From positions 1 to 21,616 of the forward strand of contig DALZ01000163.1 in assembly GCA_002496955.1 (NCBI GenBank): a stretch of DNA of 21,616 nt, read 5' to 3'. The stretch is from Euryarchaeota archaeon UBA128 (lineage in GTDB: Archaea; Thermoplasmatota; Poseidoniia; Poseidoniales; Poseidoniaceae). Position numbers and translations under genes: made by a program. Shown here in pieces: positions 6,612 to 14,850 of the stretch; position 1 is the first letter of the stretch, and the number at the start of each line of letters is the position of its first letter. Below the pieces are notes generated by a model. The model had not been told where the DNA came from and did no database searches. It saw nothing but the letters and a program-made list of their open reading frames with translations.

Positions 6612-8262
6612 CTGATTGCAATCCACTATATTCTGCTGATACAGTCCCTGGCTGACCATTAACAGAATATTCCCATCCCTCTCCTGCAACATTGTCTATG
6701 CTCACAACATATTTCCCAAGACTGCTATCGATTATGTCCATTTCTAGTCCTTGCTTATTTGCCGCATCCATAGTCGCGTCCAGAACATTAGCGTTACCCA
6801 ATAAGCCGCCTGTGACAATTGTTTGATCTTTGAATTCGAACACGACAATCTGTGTACCTAACCATTCATCTGGCCATTCATCATCCCATACATTAGATGC
6901 TGGAGCATCGTCGTTTACTAATTCGGACCATGCCTCAACAATATCACCAAATGTGAAAAAAAGTAAAATTGTTGCAAACAAAATAAAGAATTTAAACGCC
7001 GATTGAAATCTTTCTCTAAGCAGTTGAATACTTGATATTGAGACTATTATTAATGCTGAAAGAATGGCCAATATCGTTGGCCAATCTGAATTCTGGCTTT
7101 CCTCTGGCATTGAAACAGCATTTGTCGAAAACATTTTCAAATTCGCATTATCGTTAGCTAGCAGCATGTGCTGAATCCCATCAGATGACCACGATTCAAT
7201 TCCTGCAGTACCATACCAATCGTCATCATAAGTGGCCATCTCAAGTGGCATTAATTCGCCATCATCATCAATTTCGAATTGCCCATAGCCGCCATCAACT
7301 GTATTTTGCGGCAACATTATTCTTCCAAATACGTTTGAAATCTCTCCGTTAGATGTAAACTCTTCAACATCGTTTACAGAACATTGAATCTCGCAGGAAA
7401 TGCTGCGCAGAAATTGTGAATCGGCGGTAATCACATAATCGTCAATAATTATTGGCATACCGGGTCCGTAGCCTGAATTTACCACGATTGATGATTGGTT
7501 TGAGGTTATGTCAAACCGATAAATTGTACTGCCACTACTGGTTTGTAGGTGAATCAAAAGATTATCGTCAGCCAATGAAATTGGTGCATGCCTAATTTTA
7601 CCCTCAGCAATGAAGTGTTTCGTGACACCTTCATTGGTTACTGACCATAAGTTGCCCACCTCGTCGCCAATCCAATAAAATCCTTCAGATTTTGAAACAC
7701 CATTTCTCCAACCCAATCCTGTCTCATGAGAGAATTCAAGGTCGCCGTTTAGACATAGTTTATCAACTCCCAATCTAGTTGGCAGTGTGACCGTTTCACT
7801 CTCAATAAACATCTGGCCGGTTATGCCCCAGGAATTGATTTGGGTTTGATACTGCCAAACCACAGCACCGGTGTTGGCATTTAACGCTTGAAACAAACCA
7901 TCTGACCAGCCAACTAATAACATGTCAGGCCAAGTTCCACAATCGCCAATACCAGACTCTACAAACTCTAACGGGGCCATATCTTGGAAGGTTGAGTTAA
8001 AATTTTGCACTCGCCAATTTTCATCGCCAGCAAAATTCAACGAGTATACAGAAGGTACACCCTGAGATAGGCTTGATGTTGAGGTTCTAACAAAAATTGC
8101 TCGATCAGAAGATACCGGTTGTGTAGATATATACACTTCACCAAAATCGACCTCCCATTGAAGAGTGAACTCTGCTCCATCTTGAGCATAGTCGTTTTCT
8201 CCGCTAGCAAAGGGTAGACAAACTATGGCGATTACCACCAATACAAGAAATTCTGCACGCAT
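6583..8262 (-). CDS. Membrane-anchored beta-propeller protein with C-terminal DUF4430 domain
   Basis: A 559-residue cell-surface protein. In order it has a signal peptide or anchor (1-21), a long beta-propeller-like region (about 22-390) with PQQ/WD-type blades such as LNANTGAVVWQYQT and DEVGNLWSVTNEG, and two transmembrane helices (about 394-414 and 424-442) joined by a positively charged RERFQSAFK loop. An acidic, Trp-rich linker and a C-terminal domain (about 470-558) follow. The last domain fits DUF4430, the fold of the C-terminal domain of transcobalamin and intrinsic factor: GWEYSVNG (529-536) and DGIVVWK near the end. The positive-inside rule puts both propeller and DUF4430 outside. 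Four cysteines lie in the propeller. The next gene, overlapping by 29 bases, is an ECF S component, so a substrate-capturing partner of that importer is the natural reading; cobalamin is only a guess. The start is the ATG at 8262; a GTG at 8271 forming a GTGA overlap with gatE is also plausible. Confidence 0.7.
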   Translation of the reverse strand: MRAEFLVLVVIAIVCLPFASGENDYAQDGAEFTLQWEVDFGEVYISTQPVSSDRAIFVRTSTSSLSQGVPSVYSLNFAGDENWRVQNFNSTFQDMAPLEFVESGIGDCGTWPDMLLVGWSDGLFQALNANTGAVVWQYQTQINSWGITGQMFIESETVTLPTRLGVDKLCLNGDLEFSHETGLGWRNGVSKSEGFYWIGDEVGNLWSVTNEGVTKHFIAEGKIRHAPISLADDNLLIHLQTSSGSTIYRFDITSNQSSIVVNSGYGPGMPIIIDDYVITADSQFLRSISCEIQCSVNDVEEFTSNGEISNVFGRIMLPQNTVDGGYGQFEIDDDGELMPLEMATYDDDWYGTAGIESWSSDGIQHMLLANDNANLKMFSTNAVSMPEESQNSDWPTILAILSALIIVSISSIQLLRERFQSAFKFFILFATILLFFTFGDIVEAWSELVNDDAPASNVWDDEWPDEWLGTQIVVFEFKDQTIVTGGLLGNANVLDATMDAANKQGLEMDIIDSSLGKYVVSIDNVAGEGWEYSVNGQPGTVSAEYSGLQSDGIVVWKQL

Positions 8263-8267
8263 TTTAT

Positions 8268-10298
8268 TCACTTTGTAGCATCTTGAATCGCTTGTCTCAG
8301 GAGGGCACTAACTGCTTTTCCATCTGCTGCGCCGGCTTGCTGCATGACTACTCCCATCAATGGGCCTATTGCACCCATTCCACGCTCTTTGACGAACTCT
8401 AATCGCTCAGCGACCACTGCGGCGATAATATCACTAAGCTCTGATTCGTTGGCGGGTTTCAAACCATGCTGTTCGGCATATGCAATGATATCGCTGGACT
8501 CCGGCATTTGTCCATGATAATGAGCAATCACATCATTAATCGCTTCCCTAGTAATCTCTCCAGCCTCTTTTACCGATAACACAAGACTAGAGAGCCGTGG
8601 GTCAACAGTATCATTCTCAAGTAGCACTGCAGCCCATGCCTTGGCTGGTAAACCGTCGAGATATTCGACAAAAGTGTCATCCAGTTCACGAGCAAGAATC
8701 TGCTCTTTCTGATCAGTAGAAACATCGTATTGGTTCATTCGCTTATGTCGCTGAGCGTCAGTCATAGGCAAATTATCAACGATTGATTGCCATTTTTGTG
8801 AAGCAATAATTTGTGTCGGAATATCGGTTTCTGGATACATACGTGCACCGCCCGGAAGAGGTCGCATTGGAGTCGTTGTACCATCTGCGGGTGCACCTTT
8901 CTTAATCACCACATTACGAACCTCTTGAGGGATTCGATGCCAAGCCACTCTGGCTCGTAACAAAACGCTCTCCAAGGCTAATTTCGCTTGCCAAAGGGGT
9001 GCTAAACATAATACAAAACCGTCTTCATCGGATAATTTTAGTGCTTTTCTTACGCTCTCAATATTATTATTTTCGATACCGTATGCTGGCAACTCATCTG
9101 AATGAAATACACCCTTTACGCCTGCTAACTTTGCTGCTCCAGCCAGTTCTCTTCCCAATCTAGGCAATTGGGAACCTTTGGCATCAAGTTGCTTAGTGCC
9201 TATTTTCCCGGCCAATCCGGGCAGTGGTAAAGCCAACATTGTGTAAGATTTTTGTAACCCGTTGACAACCATTTTCGAGTCACAATTTGCAAATTTATCG
9301 GTTACATCGATTAACTCTAATGGTAGTGCTTGTGCTACCATTTCTCTAACATGTGCCTCGATTTTTTCATCGTCCAGTCTCCTGTCACTAGGTAAATTTG
9401 GCAAAGATAATTGATTCCTTAGAGTGTTTGCTAAACGATAGAAATGAAGTTGCCGTGCCATTTCTAACTTAATGATTCGCGGAATCCAATCTAAATCTTG
9501 GCAACCCTTTATTTCGATTCTGTCGCCACAAGCGATTGAGACATTCAGATCTTGTCTTATGCTCCCAAGTCCTCGTCGTACGCGCCGTGTTTGGCGCAAT
9601 GTCCTACCTAAAGCGATAGATGTCTCTTTAGCGTGTTCAGGAGTCTTAACATCGGGTTCCGTGGCGATCTCAATTAATGGTAAGCCCAGTCTATCTAAAT
9701 TGTAGATCACGCATTCCCCTAACTCTGTAGCAAAAGTATCAAGTTTTCTCGCACTATCTTCCTCCAGACAGAGAACTGAGATTCCTACTGGCTCAGATGA
9801 AGTCTGTAGTATTCCGCCGGTTGAAATCAGCGTAGTTCGCTGAAATCCGCTAGTATTTGATCCATCGACGACGGTTTTTCGCATGGTCTGTAGCAATGAT
9901 ACAGGTTTAGCGTCGAGTAAAGCTGAGGTCGTCAAAGCAATATCTAGTGCTGATTCATCATGGCATAACGGAGGTTGCTCATCTAATTCAATCAAACCTG
10001 AATTTGGTGATTGAACATATTCAAAGGAACGGTTTCGTTGAGTTTCAAACCGTGCTGCGATGTCTATTTTTCCGCCTTCACCCCTAGCTGCCCTTAATCT
10101 CCGAGAGAAACGTGGCCAATCCTCGGGTAAAGTTTCTATTGTAACGTCGTAAAGATCTCCGGGTTGTCTAGAATGTAACTTACCGGTTGCTAACTGTTGA
10201 TGGACTTCAATGCCGCACATAAAGCCTAATTGGTCTGCATTAAGCGCTTCGGCATCAGCGACATCGCCCTCTGGTTCAGGAAAATGCGACTCCGCCAT
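8268..10298 (-). CDS. gatE: Glu-tRNA(Gln) amidotransferase subunit E
   Basis: GatE is the tRNA-binding kinase/transamidase subunit of the archaea-specific GatDE enzyme, which converts Glu-tRNA(Gln) to Gln-tRNA(Gln). The protein has 676 residues. The catalytic cradle begins with CGIEVHQQL (28-36) and includes the ELDEQPP segment (104-110) and the GatB/GatE signature MRPLPGGARMYPETDIP (478-494). A GAD-type insertion covers about 355-465 (LPLPGLAGKIG...); this separates GatE from GatB. A helical, YqeY-like tail follows (about 540-676, ending in a MQQAGAADGKAVSALLRQA segment). The partner gatD (asparaginase-like subunit) is not in this window. The ATG at 10298 follows mcm by 40 bases, and the stop overlaps or abuts the propeller gene, so the genes are probably one transcript. 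It implies that this organism uses the indirect route to Gln-tRNA(Gln). Confidence 0.96.
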   Translation of the reverse strand: MAESHFPEPEGDVADAEALNADQLGFMCGIEVHQQLATGKLHSRQPGDLYDVTIETLPEDWPRFSRRLRAARGEGGKIDIAARFETQRNRSFEYVQSPNSGLIELDEQPPLCHDESALDIALTTSALLDAKPVSLLQTMRKTVVDGSNTSGFQRTTLISTGGILQTSSEPVGISVLCLEEDSARKLDTFATELGECVIYNLDRLGLPLIEIATEPDVKTPEHAKETSIALGRTLRQTRRVRRGLGSIRQDLNVSIACGDRIEIKGCQDLDWIPRIIKLEMARQLHFYRLANTLRNQLSLPNLPSDRRLDDEKIEAHVREMVAQALPLELIDVTDKFANCDSKMVVNGLQKSYTMLALPLPGLAGKIGTKQLDAKGSQLPRLGRELAGAAKLAGVKGVFHSDELPAYGIENNNIESVRKALKLSDEDGFVLCLAPLWQAKLALESVLLRARVAWHRIPQEVRNVVIKKGAPADGTTTPMRPLPGGARMYPETDIPTQIIASQKWQSIVDNLPMTDAQRHKRMNQYDVSTDQKEQILARELDDTFVEYLDGLPAKAWAAVLLENDTVDPRLSSLVLSVKEAGEITREAINDVIAHYHGQMPESSDIIAYAEQHGLKPANESELSDIIAAVVAERLEFVKERGMGAIGPLMGVVMQQAGAADGKAVSALLRQAIQDATK

Positions 10299-10338
10299 AG
10301 TAATCCCAGGAGTTCATTATTCAAGATAGCAACGATTG

Positions 10339-12465
10339 TTACCTAAGTGTTTGAATTGTATCATAACCTCTTGGTAGCATAAGGGTTCCGTCTCTAACCA
10401 TTTTCTCAATCATGTTGTCAACTTTGCCTCTGTCAACATTATGATTTTGCATTTCATTGTAAATATCGACTCTATTAGCATATTTGATTGACTCTTGCGA
10501 CCTAGATTCGAGATCTCTAATCGTGTCGAGGAGGAGTCTTTCATGATTTCTAGCCGAGGCTTTTTTGCCGGTTTGCAAGGTGGTTTCATCAAAGTTATCA
10601 CCCATTAATTCATTACGCCATGTTCGTGTCAAACGGATTGCTCTTTCTACGTCTTCAAGGTTAGCGATTTCTGATAATCTTATCCTCGCACTTGCTTCCG
10701 CCATTCGAGCAACTGCTTCCAATGATCGAGCAGTAATTGATACGCTATCAGAGGACTCCCCCCCTCTTTCTCTAGTCTCAACATAAAATCCTACAATTCT
10801 ATTACGTGCGTCTTCATCTAATTTTGGATGGATGGCACGCTTTGAATAGGCAATGTATTTCCTGATTAGTGCTTTTGTGAGTATTTCGTCGCCGTCTTGC
10901 GATTTTTGGGTTGAAAATGAGCCGCGTTTCGACGGGTCAGGCGCACTTCCTTGATTGACCAATAATTCACTGGTTCCTAGCAACCGATTGTTGATGATGT
11001 GTTGCGCTATTTTTGCATCGCGAGTTTTTTCAGCATTGTCAGTCAGCAGCCAGACTATATCAAAACGGGAAATGAGTGGTGGAGCTAGGTTAATTTGAGC
11101 GGTAAAGGGGGTATCGGATACTGGCTCAAAGCGTCCGCTTTTTGGATTGGCTGCAGCCAATACTGCACAACGTGTTCTAAGGCTTGCATTTATTCCCGCC
11201 TTGGAAATTGAAATAGTCTGTTGTTCCATCGCTTCGTGCATGCTCGACCTATCGGCCTCGTTCATCTTATCAAATTCGTCAATCGCAGCGAGCCCTAGAT
11301 CAGCCAAAACCAGCGCTCCAGCCTCTAGAGTCCATCGGCCATCTGCTGCAGAGTCTTGTACTGCTGCTGCAGTTAATCCAGCCGCTGATGCTGACTGGCC
11401 TGAGGTAAACTGACCCCGTGGTGAAATCTTGGACATGTAATCCAATAACTGTGATTTTGCCACCCCCGGATCCCCCATCAGCAGAATGTGAATATCCCCA
11501 CGGTTCCTGGTTCCATCTGGATTTAATCTGGCGACGCCCCCGAATAATTGAAGCATAAGTGATTCTTTTACTCTGTCCATTCCAAAAATTGACGGGGCTA
11601 TGCTTTTGCTAAACAAATCGTAGATGTCTGAGCGACTGGCCAATTCCTTGATCTCAAGTTCCTCATCCTCGGTTATCAGTATTTCTTCAAGTGGAACATT
11701 TTGCCGCTCAAGAGAATGAATTCTGAGGAATATATCAAACACTGGAGTATCCTTTCCACCTTTCCTTTGCGAACGGATAAAGAGCACTCCATTGGCTTTG
11801 ACCCTGTCGCCTGGGTTCAGTTTCCCCGCAATGTCATGTTCCCCAATACAGATAATGCGCTCTGGCTGTATGCCACCTTTCAATTGCTCCGGAGATTCCT
11901 GAAGTTCAATGAATTGTGAGTTAATTAGAATTGATTCGTCCTCTTGCAAAGCAAATCTAGTCTGGCGCTTCTGTCTACCGCATCCACCATCGATTTGAGA
12001 ACATTCAAGCGGTTCGATCAGTTCTTGTTCATTTGGTTGCTTGACTTCGGTAATGTGTCCGCAAGATGTACACATGAAACACGCCGAGTAAATTCTCGGC
12101 CTCACACCAGATATTTTGGTAGCAATAGCGTCTATTGCCAGCATCATTCCTATATCATCGGCTCTTAATTGTGATACGGTTCTAATTTGGTCACTCGGCA
12201 ACTGTATGATTCTAACAAATGGATACATCGATGTGTGTCCCTCATCTTGGAGGAACTGCCTTAGAGCTTGATTCGCAGCCTGAAAGTGTAGATTAGGATG
12301 GGCAATGATATTTTGAGCAAACTCATCATCGAATCCTTCAATATCTCGATATGAGACTTCAAGCGATTGCTCATCCGGCCACTTTTGTGCGAGGTTGTGA
12401 ACTGCTTCTGCATACAAATCTTGGATCATTGACGTCCATCTTGCAGCTAAATCAAACTCTTGCAA
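10339..12465 (-). CDS. mcm: Replicative DNA helicase MCM
   Basis: The hexameric 3'-5' helicase of archaeal replication forks. The N-terminal domain contains LEVSYRDIEGFD and a zinc site (Cys132, Cys135, Cys155, Cys162; CTSC, LEC, GGC). The AAA+ core has Walker A GDPGVAKS (331-338), the SGQSASAAGLTAA hairpin segment, Walker B with IDEFDK (about 395-400), sensor AAANP and the arginine finger SRFD (466-469). A C-terminal winged helix ends the protein. No intein interrupts Walker A, a common insertion site in archaeal MCM. The start is ambiguous because no ATG precedes conserved sequence. The frame opens at TTG 12480, but a GGTGAT site (12473-12478) is spaced seven bases from TTG 12465, which I adopt; GTG 12468 is also possible. 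It is first in the minus-strand run to ltaE, with a TATA-like element upstream. Confidence 0.96.
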   Translation of the reverse strand: MQEFDLAARWTSMIQDLYAEAVHNLAQKWPDEQSLEVSYRDIEGFDDEFAQNIIAHPNLHFQAANQALRQFLQDEGHTSMYPFVRIIQLPSDQIRTVSQLRADDIGMMLAIDAIATKISGVRPRIYSACFMCTSCGHITEVKQPNEQELIEPLECSQIDGGCGRQKRQTRFALQEDESILINSQFIELQESPEQLKGGIQPERIICIGEHDIAGKLNPGDRVKANGVLFIRSQRKGGKDTPVFDIFLRIHSLERQNVPLEEILITEDEELEIKELASRSDIYDLFSKSIAPSIFGMDRVKESLMLQLFGGVARLNPDGTRNRGDIHILLMGDPGVAKSQLLDYMSKISPRGQFTSGQSASAAGLTAAAVQDSAADGRWTLEAGALVLADLGLAAIDEFDKMNEADRSSMHEAMEQQTISISKAGINASLRTRCAVLAAANPKSGRFEPVSDTPFTAQINLAPPLISRFDIVWLLTDNAEKTRDAKIAQHIINNRLLGTSELLVNQGSAPDPSKRGSFSTQKSQDGDEILTKALIRKYIAYSKRAIHPKLDEDARNRIVGFYVETRERGGESSDSVSITARSLEAVARMAEASARIRLSEIANLEDVERAIRLTRTWRNELMGDNFDETTLQTGKKASARNHERLLLDTIRDLESRSQESIKYANRVDIYNEMQNHNVDRGKVDNMIEKMVRDGTLMLPRGYDTIQTLR

Positions 12466-12472
12466 CACAAAT

Positions 12473-12478
12473 ATCACC
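12473..12478 (-). promoter_or_regulatory. Ribosome-binding site of mcm
   Basis: The minus strand reads GGTGAT, seven bases before TTG 12465 and four before GTG 12468. The same core precedes rpoD and rps13. It decides against the outermost TTG at 12480, which would lie upstream of this site. Confidence 0.4.
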
Positions 12479-12516
12479 AAACCTTCCGCGCTAGATTATG
12501 GTACTACTTGACCACG

Positions 12517-12524
12517 GTATATCA
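12517..12524 (-). promoter_or_regulatory. TATA-box-like element for the mcm operon
   Basis: The minus strand reads GATATACC in AT-rich surroundings, about 55 bases before the TTG at 12465. Standard spacing puts the transcription start near 12493, giving a leader of about 28 bases that contains the GGTGAT site. Positional evidence only. Confidence 0.35.
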
Positions 12525-12602
12525 TTACTTCTATCAATTTCTAATACCCCTTTATTTCCACTGGAACTGCAGGCGCCCCTACCATGCTTTTATTCGGCTA
12601 AA

Positions 12603-12612
12603 TTCTATATCC
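12603..12612 (+). promoter_or_regulatory. TATA-box-like element for the esterase-purM pair
   Basis: TTCTATATCC lies about 57 bases before the ATG at 12667, which would leave a leader of about 30 bases. The 12466-12666 region is a divergent promoter region shared with mcm; nothing else was recognised in it. Confidence 0.3.
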
Positions 12613-12666
12613 ATTGTAACTATTGCCAACCGGCGAACAAATCAGTAATGACTCTCTGGATTGTTC

Positions 12667-13689
12667 ATGCCCGAGCATAATTTTTCACCTACTGAAGGAA
12701 GCATAGAACGACTTGTCGTTCGCTCTAATTTACTGGATAATCAGTTAGGTGACCCAATCAGTAGAGAAGTTATGGTCCATATTCCAAAGCAGGGATTGGA
12801 GTTAATCGATCAAGGTGCCAAGTTACCAGTAATGATTTATTTGGCACCATTCACCTCGTCTGGTTTGGCTCGGGCAGGATGGAAAGCCTTTGCTGAAACG
12901 CTTCCCCAAAAGCATGAGAGACTGGTTAATGAGCGAAAAATGTCCCCGACAATACTAGTCTTACCGGATTGTTTTACTTCGTTAGGCGGCAATCAGTTTG
13001 TTGATTCTAAAATTCTTGGATTATGGAGTTCATGGCTCCATCAATGCCTCAAACCAACAATTGAACAAAAATATGCTACCAACGGGAAATTTGGTTTGTT
13101 TGGTAAGTCTTCGGGGGGTTATGGAGCCCTACACAATGCGATTCATCATGAAGGAGAATGGCATGCAATCGCTTCTCATTCTGGAGATGTGGGCTTTGAC
13201 ATTCTGTACCGCTCGGATTTCCCAACTACTGCGACTCAAATTAACCAACAAGGAGGGTTAGACAAGTTCCTTGCCCATGTTAAGGAATGTAGTAAATTAA
13301 GTGGTGACGATTTCCATGCATTGATGATTTGCGCAATGGCCGCATCCTATGATTCAAATGGATTACAGAACTCTGGAAATAGCATTAGATTACCATTCAG
13401 TCTCGACACTTGTGAAATAGATGATTCAATTTGGGGAAATTGGTTAAAATTTGACCCTGTAAATTCAATCCAACTTAACGCTAATTCGTTAAAAAGGCTA
13501 GATTTATTGTATATTGACTGTGGAAATAGAGACCAGTATGGCATTCAATATGGTAGTAGAATACTTGTTAAAATCCTACAAGAACATGGTGTAAACCATC
13601 ATTGGGAGGAGTTTGAAGGAACCCACTCTGGTATCGAACATAGATTAGATATCAGCATGCCTATGCTTGCTAAAGCACTATACGACTGA
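12667..13689 (+). CDS. Esterase D-type alpha/beta hydrolase
   Basis: A 340-residue putative esterase (Pfam esterase D / antigen 85 type) with no signal peptide, so cytoplasmic. The core strand PVMIYLAPFTSSG (54-66) leads into the fold. The nucleophile elbow is FGKSSGGYGAL (145-155) with Ser148 in GxSxG. The acid is probably within YIDCGNRDQYG (282-292), and the base is His320 in GTHSGIEHR, giving a full Ser-Asp-His triad in normal order. The family includes S-formylglutathione hydrolase and other carboxylesterases; the natural substrate cannot be predicted. The frame extends to TTG 12661, but the ATG at 12667 is preferred. purM starts 38 bases downstream in the same direction, so co-transcription is likely, although no metabolic link is obvious. 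Confidence 0.78.
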   Translation: MPEHNFSPTEGSIERLVVRSNLLDNQLGDPISREVMVHIPKQGLELIDQGAKLPVMIYLAPFTSSGLARAGWKAFAETLPQKHERLVNERKMSPTILVLPDCFTSLGGNQFVDSKILGLWSSWLHQCLKPTIEQKYATNGKFGLFGKSSGGYGALHNAIHHEGEWHAIASHSGDVGFDILYRSDFPTTATQINQQGGLDKFLAHVKECSKLSGDDFHALMICAMAASYDSNGLQNSGNSIRLPFSLDTCEIDDSIWGNWLKFDPVNSIQLNANSLKRLDLLYIDCGNRDQYGIQYGSRILVKILQEHGVNHHWEEFEGTHSGIEHRLDISMPMLAKALYD

Positions 13690-13727
13690 GCCGATTTATT
13701 CATTGCCTGCCTACTGCTGGAATAAAT

Positions 13728-14849
13728 ATGGCTGATAAAATGGATTATGCCAGCGCCGGGGTCGATATCGATCTTGAAGGCTCAGCTGTTGCATCTCTAA
13801 TTAGTTCACTAGGGAAATCTGTTCGCCCCAGTGGAACCCCTGGTGCACCTGTGGATTTACCGGGTGGATTTGGTGGATTGATTGAATTTGGTGACCATTT
13901 ACTAGCCTTAGCAACTGATGGCGTTGGCAGCAAATTACAAATTGCTTCTATGCTAAATCAATGGTCTGGTGTTGGGATAGATTGCATGGCGATGAATGTC
14001 AATGACCTGCTTTGTGTTGGTGCAGAGCCAATTGCCTTTGTTGATTATGTCGCAGTGCCAAAACCAGATCCTGAAGTTCATGCCGCCCTTGGCGCCTCGT
14101 TGGCTGAAGCGTGTCGGCTGGCTCGAGTAACTCTGGCCGGTGGCGAAACCGCTTCGCTACCCGGCATTGTAAATGAATTGGATTTGTCTGGAACGGCTCT
14201 TGGCTACTTGAAGAAAGGTGAAGCAATAACAGGTGAGAATCTACAAACCGGTGATGTTTTGATTGGTCTACCCTCTTCGGGGATTCATTCAAATGGTTAT
14301 TCTCTCGTGCGCAAAATTATGGAAGTTGCTGGTTTACAATATACTGATGATGCCCCGTTTGATAGTTCAAGCCCTACCAGAGACATAAAGCGTTTTAATA
14401 ACACGAATGATAACATAACCCTAGGAGAGATTTTCCTTAACCCAACTAAAATTTATTGTGACCCAGTTGTTGATTTAATCAAAACTGCACAGGCCGGAGA
14501 AAGTGGCTTTTCTGTTGATGACATTAGGGGCATTTGTCACGTCACTGGGGGTGGTTTGTCAAATCTACTGAGATTGCATGACAGTCTGGGGTGGGAAATT
14601 GATGATCCAATCGCGCCACATCCAGAGTTCTTATGGTTGGCAGAAATTGGACGTGTTGATACTTGGGAAATGTATCGAACTTTCAATATGGGTTGCGGTA
14701 TGATAATTACAGTAAATCTCCAGTGCGCAGACAAAATATATTCCTGGCTGAAAAAGCGAATGCCTGGGGTGAAAGTGATTGGCAAGGTAACAAATAATGG
14801 TAGAAAAGTTGTGCATTCCCAACTGGGAATTGAATATACCCACTACTAA
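13728..14849 (+). CDS. purM: Phosphoribosylformylglycinamidine cyclo-ligase (AIR synthetase)
   Basis: PurM closes the imidazole ring in purine synthesis, turning FGAM and ATP into aminoimidazole ribonucleotide. Family landmarks are YASAGVDIDLEGSAV near the N-terminus, the ATDGVGSKLQIA motif, GIDCMAMNVNDLLCVGAEPIAFVDY, the LAGGETASLPG motif, GLPSSGIHSNGYSLVR and HVTGGGLSNLLR; the ending FNMGCGMIITV is typical too. At 373 residues it is slightly longer than the bacterial average. The start is the ATG at 13728, after GCTGGAATAAAT; an ATG at 13740 nearer the conserved YASAGV is possible. It follows the esterase gene and converges on rpoD with one base between the stops. Confidence 0.95.
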   Translation: MADKMDYASAGVDIDLEGSAVASLISSLGKSVRPSGTPGAPVDLPGGFGGLIEFGDHLLALATDGVGSKLQIASMLNQWSGVGIDCMAMNVNDLLCVGAEPIAFVDYVAVPKPDPEVHAALGASLAEACRLARVTLAGGETASLPGIVNELDLSGTALGYLKKGEAITGENLQTGDVLIGLPSSGIHSNGYSLVRKIMEVAGLQYTDDAPFDSSSPTRDIKRFNNTNDNITLGEIFLNPTKIYCDPVVDLIKTAQAGESGFSVDDIRGICHVTGGGLSNLLRLHDSLGWEIDDPIAPHPEFLWLAEIGRVDTWEMYRTFNMGCGMIITVNLQCADKIYSWLKKRMPGVKVIGKVTNNGRKVVHSQLGIEYTHY

Positions 14850-14850
14850 C

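Noticed and set aside
10339..12465. Possible intein in MCM
   Set aside because: The Walker A, Walker B and SRFD motifs are contiguous with normal spacing and total length, so no insertion is present.
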